64,000 nt of DNA from the NCBI GenBank assembly GCA_032718565.1, contig JAVGVS010000024.1, forward strand, positions 3,410,213-3,474,212. Direction: 5' to 3'. The position numbers were made by a program, and so were the translations under genes. The DNA is from Distichodus sexfasciatus. Its lineage: Eukaryota > Chordata > Actinopteri > Characiformes > Distichodontidae. Positions 36,202 to 49,300 of the stretch are shown piece after piece (the stretch's first letter is position 1; every line of letters begins with the position of its first letter). The notes beneath the pieces are model-generated. The model was not told where the DNA came from, made no database searches, and worked only from the letters and a program-made list of their open reading frames with translations.

Positions 36202-37049
36202 CTCATGTCATTTACACCATGGCTCTTTGCTGGACACTCTATGAAAACTTTGGCACTGGTCTTGACACAGGAACCATACAATGCACGACACTCATTCAAG
36301 GCAGTAAAAAATTTGTATCAGTTCTTAAAACCTACTTTTTTAAATTCAGTCAATTCCATTCGAAAGGGCGTTTAGGGAGTGCCTTGTGATTTCCAAAATG
36401 AACTTTCCAAAAAGATTAAGCTGTACCAAATACCTGCCAAGGTCATCGAAGGGCTGATCGTTTGGCCTTCCCTAAAAGCATTTTATTATAAATTATTACA
36501 AATCTTAATTCTTGTGAATATCATCGCTGTTGGGCGGAAATCTTTTAAAACAGTTATTTTTCAGGAAATTGAAAAAACGATGTATATTCTAAATATGAAC
36601 ATTGTACATAAATACAGTATATGAACAAGCCGTTTTCAACACTTTTCATCGGTTAAGCATTTCTAAAACTGTCAGGACAACAGAAAGGCTGACCGATAGA
36701 ACTGTTTTATGACAAAAAATAAAAATGACCAAAAATGGACAAGGTTTCCGCCCGACAATGACGATATGTAATCTCACCTTGTGTAACGACTCTATAAATA
36801 CATACGGTGGCACATTTGAGCCCTGTTTGTCACAGTTTTACTCTGGTCAAGACGGGAAATATATTGAGTGATTTGTAAAAGTACCTACTAACATCCAAAA
36901 TAATCTATTTCCTTCCTCCATGCAACAATAGTAAAAATGTTAAGAGCAACTGTTTGTGTTTTTAATGAATGGGGTTTATATCTGTGCTAGTCAGCGCGAC
37001 TGTGTGCGACAAAGGCCTGCTCTGCTCTTATCTGACCCCTCGCCCTCTC
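36202..37049 (-). other. Likely 3' untranslated / downstream region of fndc3
   Basis: This follows the stop codon of the minus-strand FNDC3 gene. A possible poly(A) signal ATTAAA lies on the minus strand at 36966-36961, about 84 bases past the stop, and AATAAA occurs again near 36484. No other gene was seen. Confidence 0.35.
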
Positions 37050-37364
37050 TCACTGCCTCTCGATGATGAAGTATTGGATGATGACGGCGAACAGGACGGC
37101 CAGCACCACGAAGCCGAGCAGCAAGACGGTGGCGAAGGGCTCGTCAGCGAGGGGCCAGCTTCGCGAGGGCCGGAGTTCGGTGGTGATGGGGGTCGCGGCT
37201 TCTTTCTGCGGCTCGGGCAAGGGCAAGGCCACACTGAGGCTGCACTGTCCCCACAGCTCGGCGCCGTCTTGGGTCCGGCGTGCAGCACAAACGCGCAGAC
37301 GGCACCCCACGCCTGCTGCGGGAGAGATCTGCCAAGTGTAGGATGTAGCAGGGCCCTTGTAGAG
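37050..37364 (-). CDS. fndc3a: fndc3 last coding exon with membrane anchor
   Basis: The exon begins after tctcttttag with [20 protein letters not shown], the end of the last FN3 domain, followed by an acidic and proline-rich linker. The final residues [20 protein letters not shown] and then QYFIIERQ form a single hydrophobic segment ending almost at the stop (TGA at 37052-37050). The match to the family end (FIIQYFVIK in FNDC3A) supports a tail-anchored topology with the FN3 repeats on the other side. The exon is GC-rich compared with its introns. Long frames on the opposite strand here are shadows. Confidence 0.93.
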   Translation of the reverse strand, partial: LYKGPATSYTWQISPAAGVGCRLRVCAARRTQDGAELWGQCSLSVALPLPEPQKEAATPITTELRPSRSWPLADEPFATVLLLGFVVLAVLFAVIIQYFIIERQ

Positions 37365-40300
37365 CTAAAAGAGACAGAGGGGAGATATGTTATTTCTGCT
37401 TGCACGTGTCAAACGAAAGTGAAATAGATAACGGAAAATGGAACATTTGCTGTGATGTCCTCTACGCGCTGCGAAAATATAGGTTTCATTAATCAGTGTA
37501 GCTTAAGGGACTGTCCACCAAATATGGCTTTGGCGCTGGCAGTGCCCATTTTTAATACAAATCCTGAGCTTCAGTGTTTAGAGCGATAAAAAAACGCTGG
37601 TGGAGACAATGTCACTTCACTTTCACAAGCCAAGTAAAATCGAGGAAGGGGCGTGACATACACAGTCAAGAACTCACTACAAATGGCGACGTATCTGGAG
37701 CAGCTGGAGAAGATTTCATGCACCCATGCTCGTCTCAAAAATGTGAGAATCTATTTCAAACGCTGCCAGATGTTACTATGCTAAGATGTGACTTCTCTCC
37801 ATCTTGTCAGTTTCAACTGCTTCTGTCCCAGGGACCACAACTTAATAGTAGACTAAATAGTTATTGTTCATAAAGATGCACAAATCATCGGAAAATGTTT
37901 TGAAACATAAATAAAATTGAAATTTTAGTAGTGAATTTAGTAGTGAAACATGATTGCATGTCACACACCACCTGCAATGCCGCTGTGGACCACTAGAGGG
38001 CCGCCGATCGAAAACCCCGATATTGCCATTGCACTGATGCAGAATCATCCGCGTCTGCATTGTGACGCATCAATTATCTGATTAATTTCAGAACTACCCA
38101 CAACTAGTCTCTTCAAAAGTATTATTATATCAGGCCCAACTGAATAGACCCAAATAAAAGTATACTTAAAAGAACGTACACTTGCCTCTAACGGGAGAAG
38201 CCGAAAGACGAACGACTTTAAATCATTAAATCCCTCCATACCTGTTCCAACTCCCTGCCCCTCAGCAGATGCAGCGCGTACACAATCGGGTCTCCCCTCA
38301 TTGGCTGAAGCGTCTCCCATGAGAATGTGTACTTGTTCCGCTCAACAAGATCGACCTTTGGAGCTATCAGATGTAAACAGCATTAGATGGGATGATCAGC
38401 ATACTAAACAGTAGCCATGTCCAGTTAGACCGATTAAACAGCCATGGAGGGTTTACCCTTGAGTTGTGGTGGGGGAGAGCGGGTGGTGACGAAAGTGTAG
38501 GGAGGGGAGAGTGCGCCCATGCCTGCCTCGCTGCGAGCCTGGATGTTGAACTGGTACTCGGTGGCTTCGCACAGCCTCTGCACTTTGAAGGTATGGCTGG
38601 GGCCGCTGTAGACGCACACTGACCTGGGAAATGAAGAACACCAGGACATTCTCAAAGTGTTCCTTTCTGAGATCAGAGGCTGCAGGAGCATTTTTGGGAT
38701 TTTGCAAGTGTAATTAAAACCCTTAGAGCGCAAGCTCTTATTTCAGATTGTGTTGATGACTCCCGTCGGTGTTGTCTGCAGGCCCTTTATGTAAACTACG
38801 TCCTACCTGTCAGTGCTGCCTGTCTGCATGTGCAAACAGTAGTGTGTGCTCCGGCTGTTCTGTGTCTTGCTGGGACTCTCGCCCCACTTCAGCTTCAGGC
38901 TTTGAGGACCCGCTGCCACACACTCCAACGCTGGAGGCTCAGGAGGCAAGGCTCGAGTCCTGAGCTTTAAAACTGAGCTAAAGGGACCTGCACCCACGCA
39001 GTTCACCGCCTGAACCTGTATCCTGACGCACAGCAAAAAGCACAATGATTTATTAATGTAACCTGTTACAGTTAGTTAGTTCTCCTTTAGTTCACGCAGC
39101 TAACAGATTCATAAAGCCTCGTTTAAGTTCCTACCTGTACGTAGTGTCCGGCTGAAGATTTTCCAGTATGTGGTGGTTGATCCTCCCTACAGACAGGGGG
39201 AGCTGTTCACCGGTGTCTATGTTGTAGCTGGAGATCTCTGCTCCGTTGCAGCGAGGCTCCTTCCACCGCAGAGCCAGAGCGGTAGCAGGGCTGTGAGCCG
39301 TGACATCACTCAGAGGCTCTTCCTCCAAACCCTCGACAGTTGATGGAACTGAGGCTGGGGTGGATACCGTGGCAACACCACTGAAGAGACCCGGGCCTAC
39401 TGAATTGACAGCCTGCACATTTGAAGAGAACCGCATCACACTACATCATATGTCAATAGTCTTAACGGTCCTTGCTTGGCCAGGTCCTTGGTGGCGAGCT
39501 TGTGGCGACTAGAAATGAAGCCAAACGCCAGGAAGTAGCATTTATAGCATTCTCCCCAATACGCAGAGGTGGGCACAGGAGCTAACTTCATTACTTAAGT
39601 GAAAGTACAGATACTACTGGTTAAATGTTACTCCAGTACAAGTGAAAGTTGTACAGTCAAACTTTAACTTTACAGATCCTCCCGGATTTCGTGATGTGCC
39701 AATCCCCACAAATTCATCCCAACCTTGCAATTTTGACCAATTACCGCAACTTTTCTACAATTTTTGACCAATTATTGTCATTTCCCACAAAACGTTGAGC
39801 CATGCGTCAGTGAACTCACTTCCTTGTTATGTGTGGAAGACGAAGGAAACGTGTGTGATAAAAACTCCTCACGTTTATCTTTAAAAATAACTAAATGCTT
39901 AATGGTTAACAAAAATAATCATAGTTTTGATAAAGTTTTCTAATTAGAATTAATTAATTTAAATTAATTGTTAATGAATAATTAAAAAGGTAAAAAAAAA
40001 TCACAACTTTTTTCCAGCGATTTAACTTGCTCCTGCAACTCGCGGGATCTCCAAAACAGTACTTAAGTCAAGTATTTCCTTAAGCAGGACATGTATTCAG
40101 ACATTTTTAAAGCATTGTTTTCAGTTTTCTGTTTGAGTCTTTTTTAGAGACTGTATTGGATTTGTATTGTATCGGCAGATATCCAAATTTACAATATCAA
40201 TATCGTATCGGACATAAAAAAGTGGTATCGTGCCATGTAAAGTGTCACGGTACTCATATGGTTTTGAAAATGTTCTCTGCAAATTCATTGTTTTTTAATG

Positions 40301-43300
40301 GAAATTATTAAACGTTATTATTGATATTTTTGACTCACAAAAGAATTGATTAAAGTATCATGTTTGGCGAGGGCTGACTGTGCTTTTGTCAATCTGTGAA
40401 TTTCAACATGTGGTTCAAATGCAAAATTAGTCATTAGACTGTTATTCATTTAAGATGTAAAGGAATTAATATATAATTAAATCATTTAATTAATTACTTT
40501 TAAAAAGTTATAAGACATAGTCTAAATATGTGCAGGGGTTACTGATGCACCCCTACTACCCATCATGCTGTAGTTTCCTTAAGCGCTAATGCTCTGTAAA
40601 GCAGCTGTAGGCAGTTGGTGATGTAACGGTCAGGGTAAACGGTAAAATTACAACTGAGGTACTCATGAGCAAGATATCGTCCCCAAGCACTGCTCCCCAG
40701 GCACTGCCCATGTCACTGCCCACTGCTCCTTCACGGATGGGTCAAACGCAGAGATCGCATTGCGTTGTGGTGCACTGTGTGCTGCGCTGTGTTCACAACG
40801 ACAAATAATCACTCACTCTCACTGTTCCTACCTGCACTCTGCAGTAATAATCAGTGGCTGGCTGCAAATCGTTCACTTCGTGCTGAGATAAAGGTCCAGC
40901 ATACATCAGCTCCAGAGCGCTTTCCTCAACGCCCCACTCCATCCTAAACTCACACACCTCTGCCCCATTGCATGCTGGAGCCTGCGGGGTGAAATAAAAG
41001 ATACAGCAGAGGGACACATTATTTGGCGTGTAAAACAGTACACAAGCTCTGACAGATCTGAGGAGAACCGCTCACCTCCCAGGTAGCCAGTACATTGGTG
41101 GAACCTTTCAGTGTCAGTTCTGGAGTTTTGCAAGCGTCTGGGAGTCCTGCTGCTGTAGACGCCCGACACATTTCTGAGAGTGGACCCCACTGCAGGACAG
41201 AACAGACAATCTCAAATAACGACAATTTCTAAATGTTTCTTAAGGACGAGAACCGGTTCCGTTCTGGCCGACCTGTTCTGATGTGACACCAGGTTCCAAT
41301 TCAACAGTTAGTATAAAAAAATGTTTTACATTTTTCAATATACTTGTAAAATAGTGTAAACCTGTAACTAATTTCTGGTTTCAATTCCTGCCCACAATAT
41401 TTGGAACGTTATAAAATTGTAGTATAATTTAAGAGAGTAAATCACAAGTTTCATCATGATATGATATTGATTAAATGTATAACGATTCAATTCCTGCTGA
41501 TATATCGTATCTGATATGGACATACAATATGATACGATATAATACATATTTGAATCGATTCAGGAGACAATATGCAGATTTATGCAGATTTAACACATCA
41601 TTAAACAAATCATAAAAATCTCCTAAAATATGCAGCAATATATATTTTTAAAATATTATATTATTAAAACATTATTTGACCTGGTGCTGGGCAATATGGC
41701 CTAAAGATAATATCGCAATATTTTTAAGCTATATTGCAATACACAATATATATCTCAATATATTCTCTCTTTCTGGGAGAGAACCACTTTTCCCACAAGC
41801 CTCTGCACCACAACTCGGAGCCGCGTCACAACAATGTGATGGATGCATCTCTGGAATAATATCAAGTAAATATCTGTACTGTGAATAGAACGCTGGTTGT
41901 TGTTATTTATCAGCGAAAACACAAGCTATGGATTTTGTCTGTAATAAAGGGGACAATTTGACTCAACTGGAGTGTTTTTGTTAGTGAGGGCGTTCCATAT
42001 CGCATCGAGTCGCGAGCGCCCACACACAGTGTGTTTACATCGCGAAAAACGTTTATGCATTTACTTCTGTGTTTGTGCACAGAATAACCGTTGAGCCATA
42101 CGTCAGCGAACTCACTTCCTTGTTATGTTTAGAAGACGTGTGATAAAAACGCCTCACATTTACCTTCAAAAAATAACCATAATGATTAACAGTTGATAAA
42201 AATAATACTGGTTTTGTTGCCTTCATTTTAATTCATTGTTAAAGAATCATCATAAAGAGGGAAAAAATCAAAATTTTCTGCAACTTTGACTTGCTCCCGC
42301 AACTTTATTGCAACAAAACGCATAAAAACAATGCAACTTTTATCACATATGTGACCCTCCACGGCAAAACCAGTCGCTTGTCGCAACGCAGGTTTCCGAG
42401 AAAAACGAGCGTTTATGTTGCATGGAGTGAAATTTTGGATTTTTTGTTTTTAGTGTTTTGAAACAGTGGAAGGTCTATACTGTACTGTTGTGAATAAATT
42501 TGGCTGAAAAACTTACTCTTTCCATCCTAAAAACGTGACTTTCTTGAGGTGAGGAATTCAATTCCAGCAGAATGTTAAAAGTTTGTGTTTTGACCGCTCT
42601 ACTTCAATATTTACGGTAAATCCACTGGTTGACTAGCGTGAAGATATTTCTCTTGAATCCATCTCCGTCTCCCGAGTTCAGTTAACCTAACGCAGGTAGG
42701 CTATCCGTGTGGCTGTGAATGCAGCGTAGGCTACCGTAAATGCAAACGTAGCCGCGACCGCACCAAGCGTCTGTGAGTGCTACGGCGATAGTCAACTTCA
42801 AAGGCAGATTTCTCCGTTTCTCACTTGGCATGACAGGAGAAACCCGACTCCTTTGAATGTTGATATCTCAGTCATATGTCGTCTCATTCATTCATATACT
42901 GTAGGTATCGTTTTGAAGCTTGATTTATGCCCTTTCATGCAAACATAATATCTCAATTTTGAAAATGTGCGACAAGCGACTGGTTTTGCCGTGGAGGGTC
43001 ACATTTTTCTTAGAAAAGCTGCTGCAAAATCAGGCATTTTAGGCTGCAACAATCTTGCGTGAAACCACTGTAAGCTTGCTCCACACATGCACTTAGTCAT
43101 GCCTATTCTAAATAGATGGATGTCTACTGTAAAGCCTAGTTGTCGATAAATAACCTAAGATTTCAATATTAGTATTAGAACAAAGAAAACACTGTGCCAT
43201 CTCAAGTCGTAGCTCACCCCTGCTGCGTTGGAGGCCTTCACCCAGAAGAGGAAGGTTCTGCCAGGCTGCAGTGAGTCCACTGTGCAGGAGGCATCAGAGC

Positions 43301-46300
43301 CCCGGAAAACCTGCTGAGGAGACGCTTCGTCTGATGGTGCCATTTCCACACAGTACAGCTCCACTGCTGAGCCACAGTCACACGACGGGGGATCTGAGAA
43401 GGACAAAGAGAATCAGATTTAAGTCTGTCATCAATTGCTTCATCAATATACATATCATACATACTATGCATCATAATATATAAGCAAAACTGTTGTGCTT
43501 GGCCTTTTTAGGGCACAAACCATCATCACATATTGTAGCGGCTGTGCTCTTTCTATTGTTTTCAGTCGCTCTCGGGTGCGGGTAGATCCTGGACTAAACT
43601 CACTGGCACTGATGTCACCAAATAACTTATGGTCCACACATTAATACCTTTGGGTGATATTCCCATTTAATAACGATATTTATCTGAAGTCGAAAAACAG
43701 GAATCACAAACCATTCCCCCGTGGCCATATAAGTTTAAACTAGGGCGCCCTGCAACCACCACCAATGATCTGCCCAGCCCACACTGCCACCTAGTGTCCA
43801 TCACCACACAGCAAGCCAAAATGACCAAACAGCTCCCACACATATGTTCGCTAACAACAACACAGCACAGCACACAGTGCACTACAACAAAATGTGACCT
43901 CTGCATTTGACCCATTCATGAAGAAGCAGTGGACAGCTGACATGGACGGTTCTGGAAAAGTCCAGAACGGCCGTCCAGTCCACAAACGTCGGCCTGCCCT
44001 GTTCAATAAGCGAGATTTAGCGAGTCTAAAAGCTAGCGACAGCAGGGGGCGCTAATATGATAATTTGTCAAGTGTAAAATCTATAGGGAGTCCTAAAAGT
44101 CCAGTTTGGTGGGGTTATTTGGGAGAAAGTCCAGCAACGTTTTTCAGTCCCAGTCCGTCCCTGGTGCTGGTTGTAGATTCTCCACACCGTATATATGTAA
44201 AAATGCTATTTCAAAAATCTGAAATCTGAGAAGACCAGCACATACCCCAGGCGAGTGAAATCTCAGAAGAGGTGGCTTCCCCTGCTACCCGCAGTGCTTG
44301 GCACGGTCCAGGAGGCAGTGGTGCTGTCTGTACTGAGAATCTCTCTGAAACCTAGGATGAACAAAGTCATTTCTCAGCAATGCATAACTTAAAAGTACTT
44401 CTTCCACGATGCGGTTGGGTTTTTAATACACTGACACACCACTCCCATTAGGCCTTACCTCACTGTGCCCTACGGCACTCTCGCAGTACACTCGCAATCT
44501 GTACCACGTCCCCTCCTGCAAGCCCTCGCACACGTGCTGTTTAAGAGGCCCGCTGTACACAACCTCCCACAGGTCATCTGCATAAACACACAAAATCAGG
44601 AAAACCAACAATGTCTTTACGCCGCTGTATGGTTTGCTGCTCTGTACAGTGAAGGCTCAATGTGTGTAACTTCTCTCACCCCTGGGACTGAGTTCCAGCA
44701 CATACTGTGTGATTGGTGAGCCTCCATCATCCACTGGGGCATCTGAAATGCAGGAAATTATAGAAGGCATCTCAGATGAGCAGTTAGTATGGCTGTATTT
44801 ACACTGCCCGGTGTTCATGCGTGAACAGGAATTCAATAAGAAATCGGATTATTTGATTGTCCCTGCACTGGGCTCATTAAGCAGTCCCTCCAGGATTTCG
44901 CGGCCTAAAATACCTGATTTTGCGGCAGTTTTTCTTAAAAATTGTGATGAAAGCTCCCATGTTTTTTGGCATTTTGCTACAACAAAGTTGTTGGGAACAA
45001 GTCAAAGTTGATAGGCCAACAGATCAAAAACGATGGGCAGGTGGAACCTCAGCTGCTCACAGGAGACAAACCAAGAGGTTGTGAACTGGAGCCTGACTGT
45101 ATCCCACCTCCCAGTCCTTGAGCAAGCTGCTGTAGGTCCAATAATTGGGAAATGTCTCTCTAGATAAGAGTGTCTACCATAAACATACATATAAATGCAA
45201 ACATTGTATAGAAATATGACTTTCATGAATTTTCCTGATCAGGTAAAATGTGTCTTACCCCAGACGATGTGCAGGCTGTGAGGCTCTGCTGGGCTGTAGA
45301 GTGACGGTCTGCCTGGGCTGCACGGTCGATCCGGCTGCGTTCTGAACTCCACCACCGCACTCGGCTGGCTCGGGCCGTCCAAGATCACTGCCGAGACCTG
45401 ATACCATCAAACGGCAGAAGCATGAACACATCAGTGATGTGCAATTGTGGCATCTTAGTGCAGATGCAACAAAGGAACAAACTTTAATTGATATGAGTGT
45501 GATCCGACTTGATGAATGTTAGCTCAGACTTCATAAAAGATACTGTTTTATTTAATAGACTGTTGTTCAGATTGAAACTGTTAGTGACCTCATGCACATT
45601 CACACTCAAAGACATCTCCAAGATCATAACTGTAGGCTGGATACCACATCCACATTGTCTCTCTTTCTACTTCTAGTTTAAAGTGTTCATTGTTCTATGC
45701 ACTGTTAAAACTGGAGCCACATGGTCTGGTTTCTCTGTATACTTGTACAGCATATAGCAGAGATGACAATAAAGTTTACTTTGACTTTGACTTGTGAGAA
45801 TACACCTATTTTATATGTGCATGTTATGAACCACAACATCATACCAAGCAATTTGCAGGCAAAAAATTTGATACATATAAATCGAAATGCAAATTCTGAG
45901 TGGAATATCAAAATAGAATCTCTTGGATGTTACAGGGACGTTAACTAGCTTTTTATTCAAAAACTCTGCTCTTAATTGTATTTAAAGAGAGGAAAATATT
46001 CCAGTTTGGGTTGATGAGGGTGTCTAATTAAGAGCTGAATTTAACAAAGGGTTAAAGCAAAAAGTAACAGCAGAGCTACACCAAAAAAGCCAAAATGTAG
46101 CCAAATTTTTAATCTCGGACTATCGGTGCAATAAAAGACGACGCTGACAGTGGTCAAAATGTAATTAGCCGTGAACTGGCCTTGGCTCACCCTGAATCGG
46201 TAGATGGTGAATCTCCTCAGCTCTCTCACCGTACAGGACTGCTCCTCTCCTCTGTGCTTCGGCTGAAAGCCACAGTCCTGTAAAGGAGCAGATTTCAGCT

Positions 46301-49300
46301 GAAACTGGGGTAGTCACTACACAATGATTTTTCCTCAAAAGTGAGTGATTATTCGTCATTGTGAACACAACACAGCACAGCACACAGTGCACCACAACCA
46401 AATGTGACCTCTGCATTTGACTCAGAGTTTAACGTTTTGCAGGAAACAACAATATTTGGGCAAAAAATGAGGAAAAATTGTGGTAATTCACAATTGCACT
46501 GTAGTAGAGGACGACCGATATGGGTTTTTCTAAAGCCGATGCCGATATTCAGAAGTCAGGGTCAGCCGATGGCCGATATATGCTGCCGATATTTTTTTGG
46601 CCAATAATTAGACATTTCCCCTTTGTTTGTGTAGTAAAACATCACACTAATAATAACAAAGGATACACGAAATTTCTCAACTTAACATTTATTTAACACT
46701 GACTAAACATAAATATAAACATAAATAAAACTGTAAATGTCTAAACAATAAATAAATATATAACATTTGAACTTGACTAATTATTTGTAAACAAAACAAA
46801 GTTTTCAAGTTACAAATGAGATGCCTGAATATCGGCGTACTAAACTCGGATATCGGCCGAGGCTGATATCGTAAAAAAAATGCCAAATATCGGCCCGATA
46901 TATCGGTCGACCTCTACACTGTAGTAATGAATTTGCGGTGATTGGCTGAATTTGGGTTAATAGCTACGATCGCAACATAGCGAAATCCTGGAGGGTCTGC
47001 ATCACTGTCTGTTGCTTAGTCCAGTGCTACAGTTATTTGTATCAAAAGTAATCCATGTATAAATTCAATTTTTTTATTTGCATTATTTCTGTAATTTTGT
47101 ACTACACTAAAGATGATGTTGCTGTGACATTTCCATTGCACTGTTGTCCTGTATTAGTATACGTAGCAGTCATCTACAATACTTGTATGATATGCTATAT
47201 ATATACGCGTTGCACACTGCAGCATGATATTGTGTAAGAGCAGAATTTTTGGTTCTGCAGCCTGCGGTCCACTGAAAGGCGAAGAGAGTCTTGGGAACGC
47301 AGGCAGAACCTCAAACATCTTCATCTAATCAAAACTGCATTCTCAACCCGGCCTGACGCTGGACATGTGCGTTGTGCTTTGGGGAGTAGCTTTTGGCCGA
47401 CGTCAAATATTACAAAACTAACATTCCTGCCGATGATTACACTAGTATTTTACTCCTTTGGCAAAGAATATGACAAACCGGAAGTTGAGAAATTACGCAC
47501 AAGTAGTTATAATATTGATCATCATTATCATCATCAATGGTAAAGCAACGTCCAGTTGAGATGTCTCCTGCACACTCACCGTTCCCATCTCCTCCATCTC
47601 CAGAACGTATGAGAGTGTTTCTTTCCCAGCTGAGCCGTACGGGGCGCTCCACTCCAGACTCAACCACGTTGCTCCAGCGTCCGTAAGCCGAGGTGGAGGT
47701 GGCGGGACAGGGGCCGTGCAGCAGCTTAGAACAGCACTGAAGGCACTGGAGGCAGAAACCCATATGTTTTTACACCTCAAAAATTTGACTTTGAATCAGA
47801 GCTATCATCCTGCCGCACACTTTCCATTGATTTCATATCAGCTTCTGAAAGAACAACACCCACCTCATTCCTACATCGTTTTTAGCAGCAAGTCTGAAGG
47901 CATAATTTGTTGAAGGCAGTAGTCGCATGACTTTGTACTGCTTGGCAAGGCCACTGTATACCTCCTTATATGCACCGACTTGTCCCTGCTGAACACAACA
48001 CACACAAAGTCATTCACAGATGCAAGGTATAAAAGAAATGACTGTTTTGTATCTGTATTTTAGAGACACCTGGCATTGAAAACGAAGATTCAGGTGCTAC
48101 TTCTGTCCCTACCTCATGGTATTCCAAGCAAAAGCCAGTGATTCTGGAGCCATTGTCGTTCGGAGACTGGCAGGAAAAGGGACAGAGGTATTGTCAGTCA
48201 ACTCTATGTACATTAAACAGCATGAGTTTAGAGCAGATGTTCACACAAACAGAAAAGGTAATATTATAAATATGCTGCAGAAGTACAAATTAAAAAGCAA
48301 GTTATGTGAACTCACTGGTAGTGCAATGTACTCCAGCATAACTGAGACTGGATAATGAATATAAAAAAAGGAGTATTAAAGGTCATATTAAAAGAAAAAA
48401 ACTTTTTTCTGTTCTTTGGACATCCATTTGGGTCTGTACTGCCTCTACACACACTGTAAGTTTGATAAATAGTGAATTATGTTATTACGAGGCGTTTAGA
48501 TTTCTCTCCTACTTCTACATCACAGTAGAAAGGACATTTGAATAACTCACCCTCCCTATCTGAAACTCCGCCCACCAGGTAGAACTGCTAGCGCTTCCTG
48601 ATCCGCCGTGTTTTCTCTCCAGCGCTAGTGTAGGAATCACCGTGAAGAAGTCTAGCGGCGGAGTGTTGTGTTGGTATGTCTGACTGTCACGGATGGTCTG
48701 TTAGCAACACCATGTGTATTATTTTCACGTGAAGTAAACTCTCGCCATGCTGTCTACACTACACCAAGTTCCGGAGTGAGGGGCATGGCCAGCAGCGGCT
48801 CATTGCATTAGGAATACTAATGAGAAACAGCCTGTTCTGAAAGGACTGAAATAGAGGGAGTGAAAATGCCTAATCTGAGAGGTGTTTACAGCAAACTACT
48901 GCAGAGACATGTTTATAATATGGGAGCTTTAATATGCACATGTGCTACAAAATTAACATGATGTTTACTGAACATATGCATGTATAACACCCATCATACA
49001 TATCTCTGAATACACATCTACCTACAACCTATATGTTGGGCCCCTTACTATGGGGCATAATTGGTTCCAGCTCTCCTCATCTTAGTTGTGCTTCCATAAA
49101 ATGGCTTAATATTTGCATATAAACTGTACCAATTCACTCACATACTTTAAATCATGTCTAGACAAGCTGTACGCCACTGTACAGGCAAAGTTTTACCCTC
49201 CACTGCAGGCTGATGGAACTCTTGGTGCGCTGAATAAGCTGCGGGGCAGCGGGTGGGTTGGGGGCAGAGCACAACGTTGTGAAAGCTACTGTGTCCGAGG

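Noticed and set aside
37028..37427. Plus- and minus-strand frames of 92-152 codons
   Set aside because: They are other-frame shadows of the last fndc3 exon, whose frame matches the family to the stop codon.
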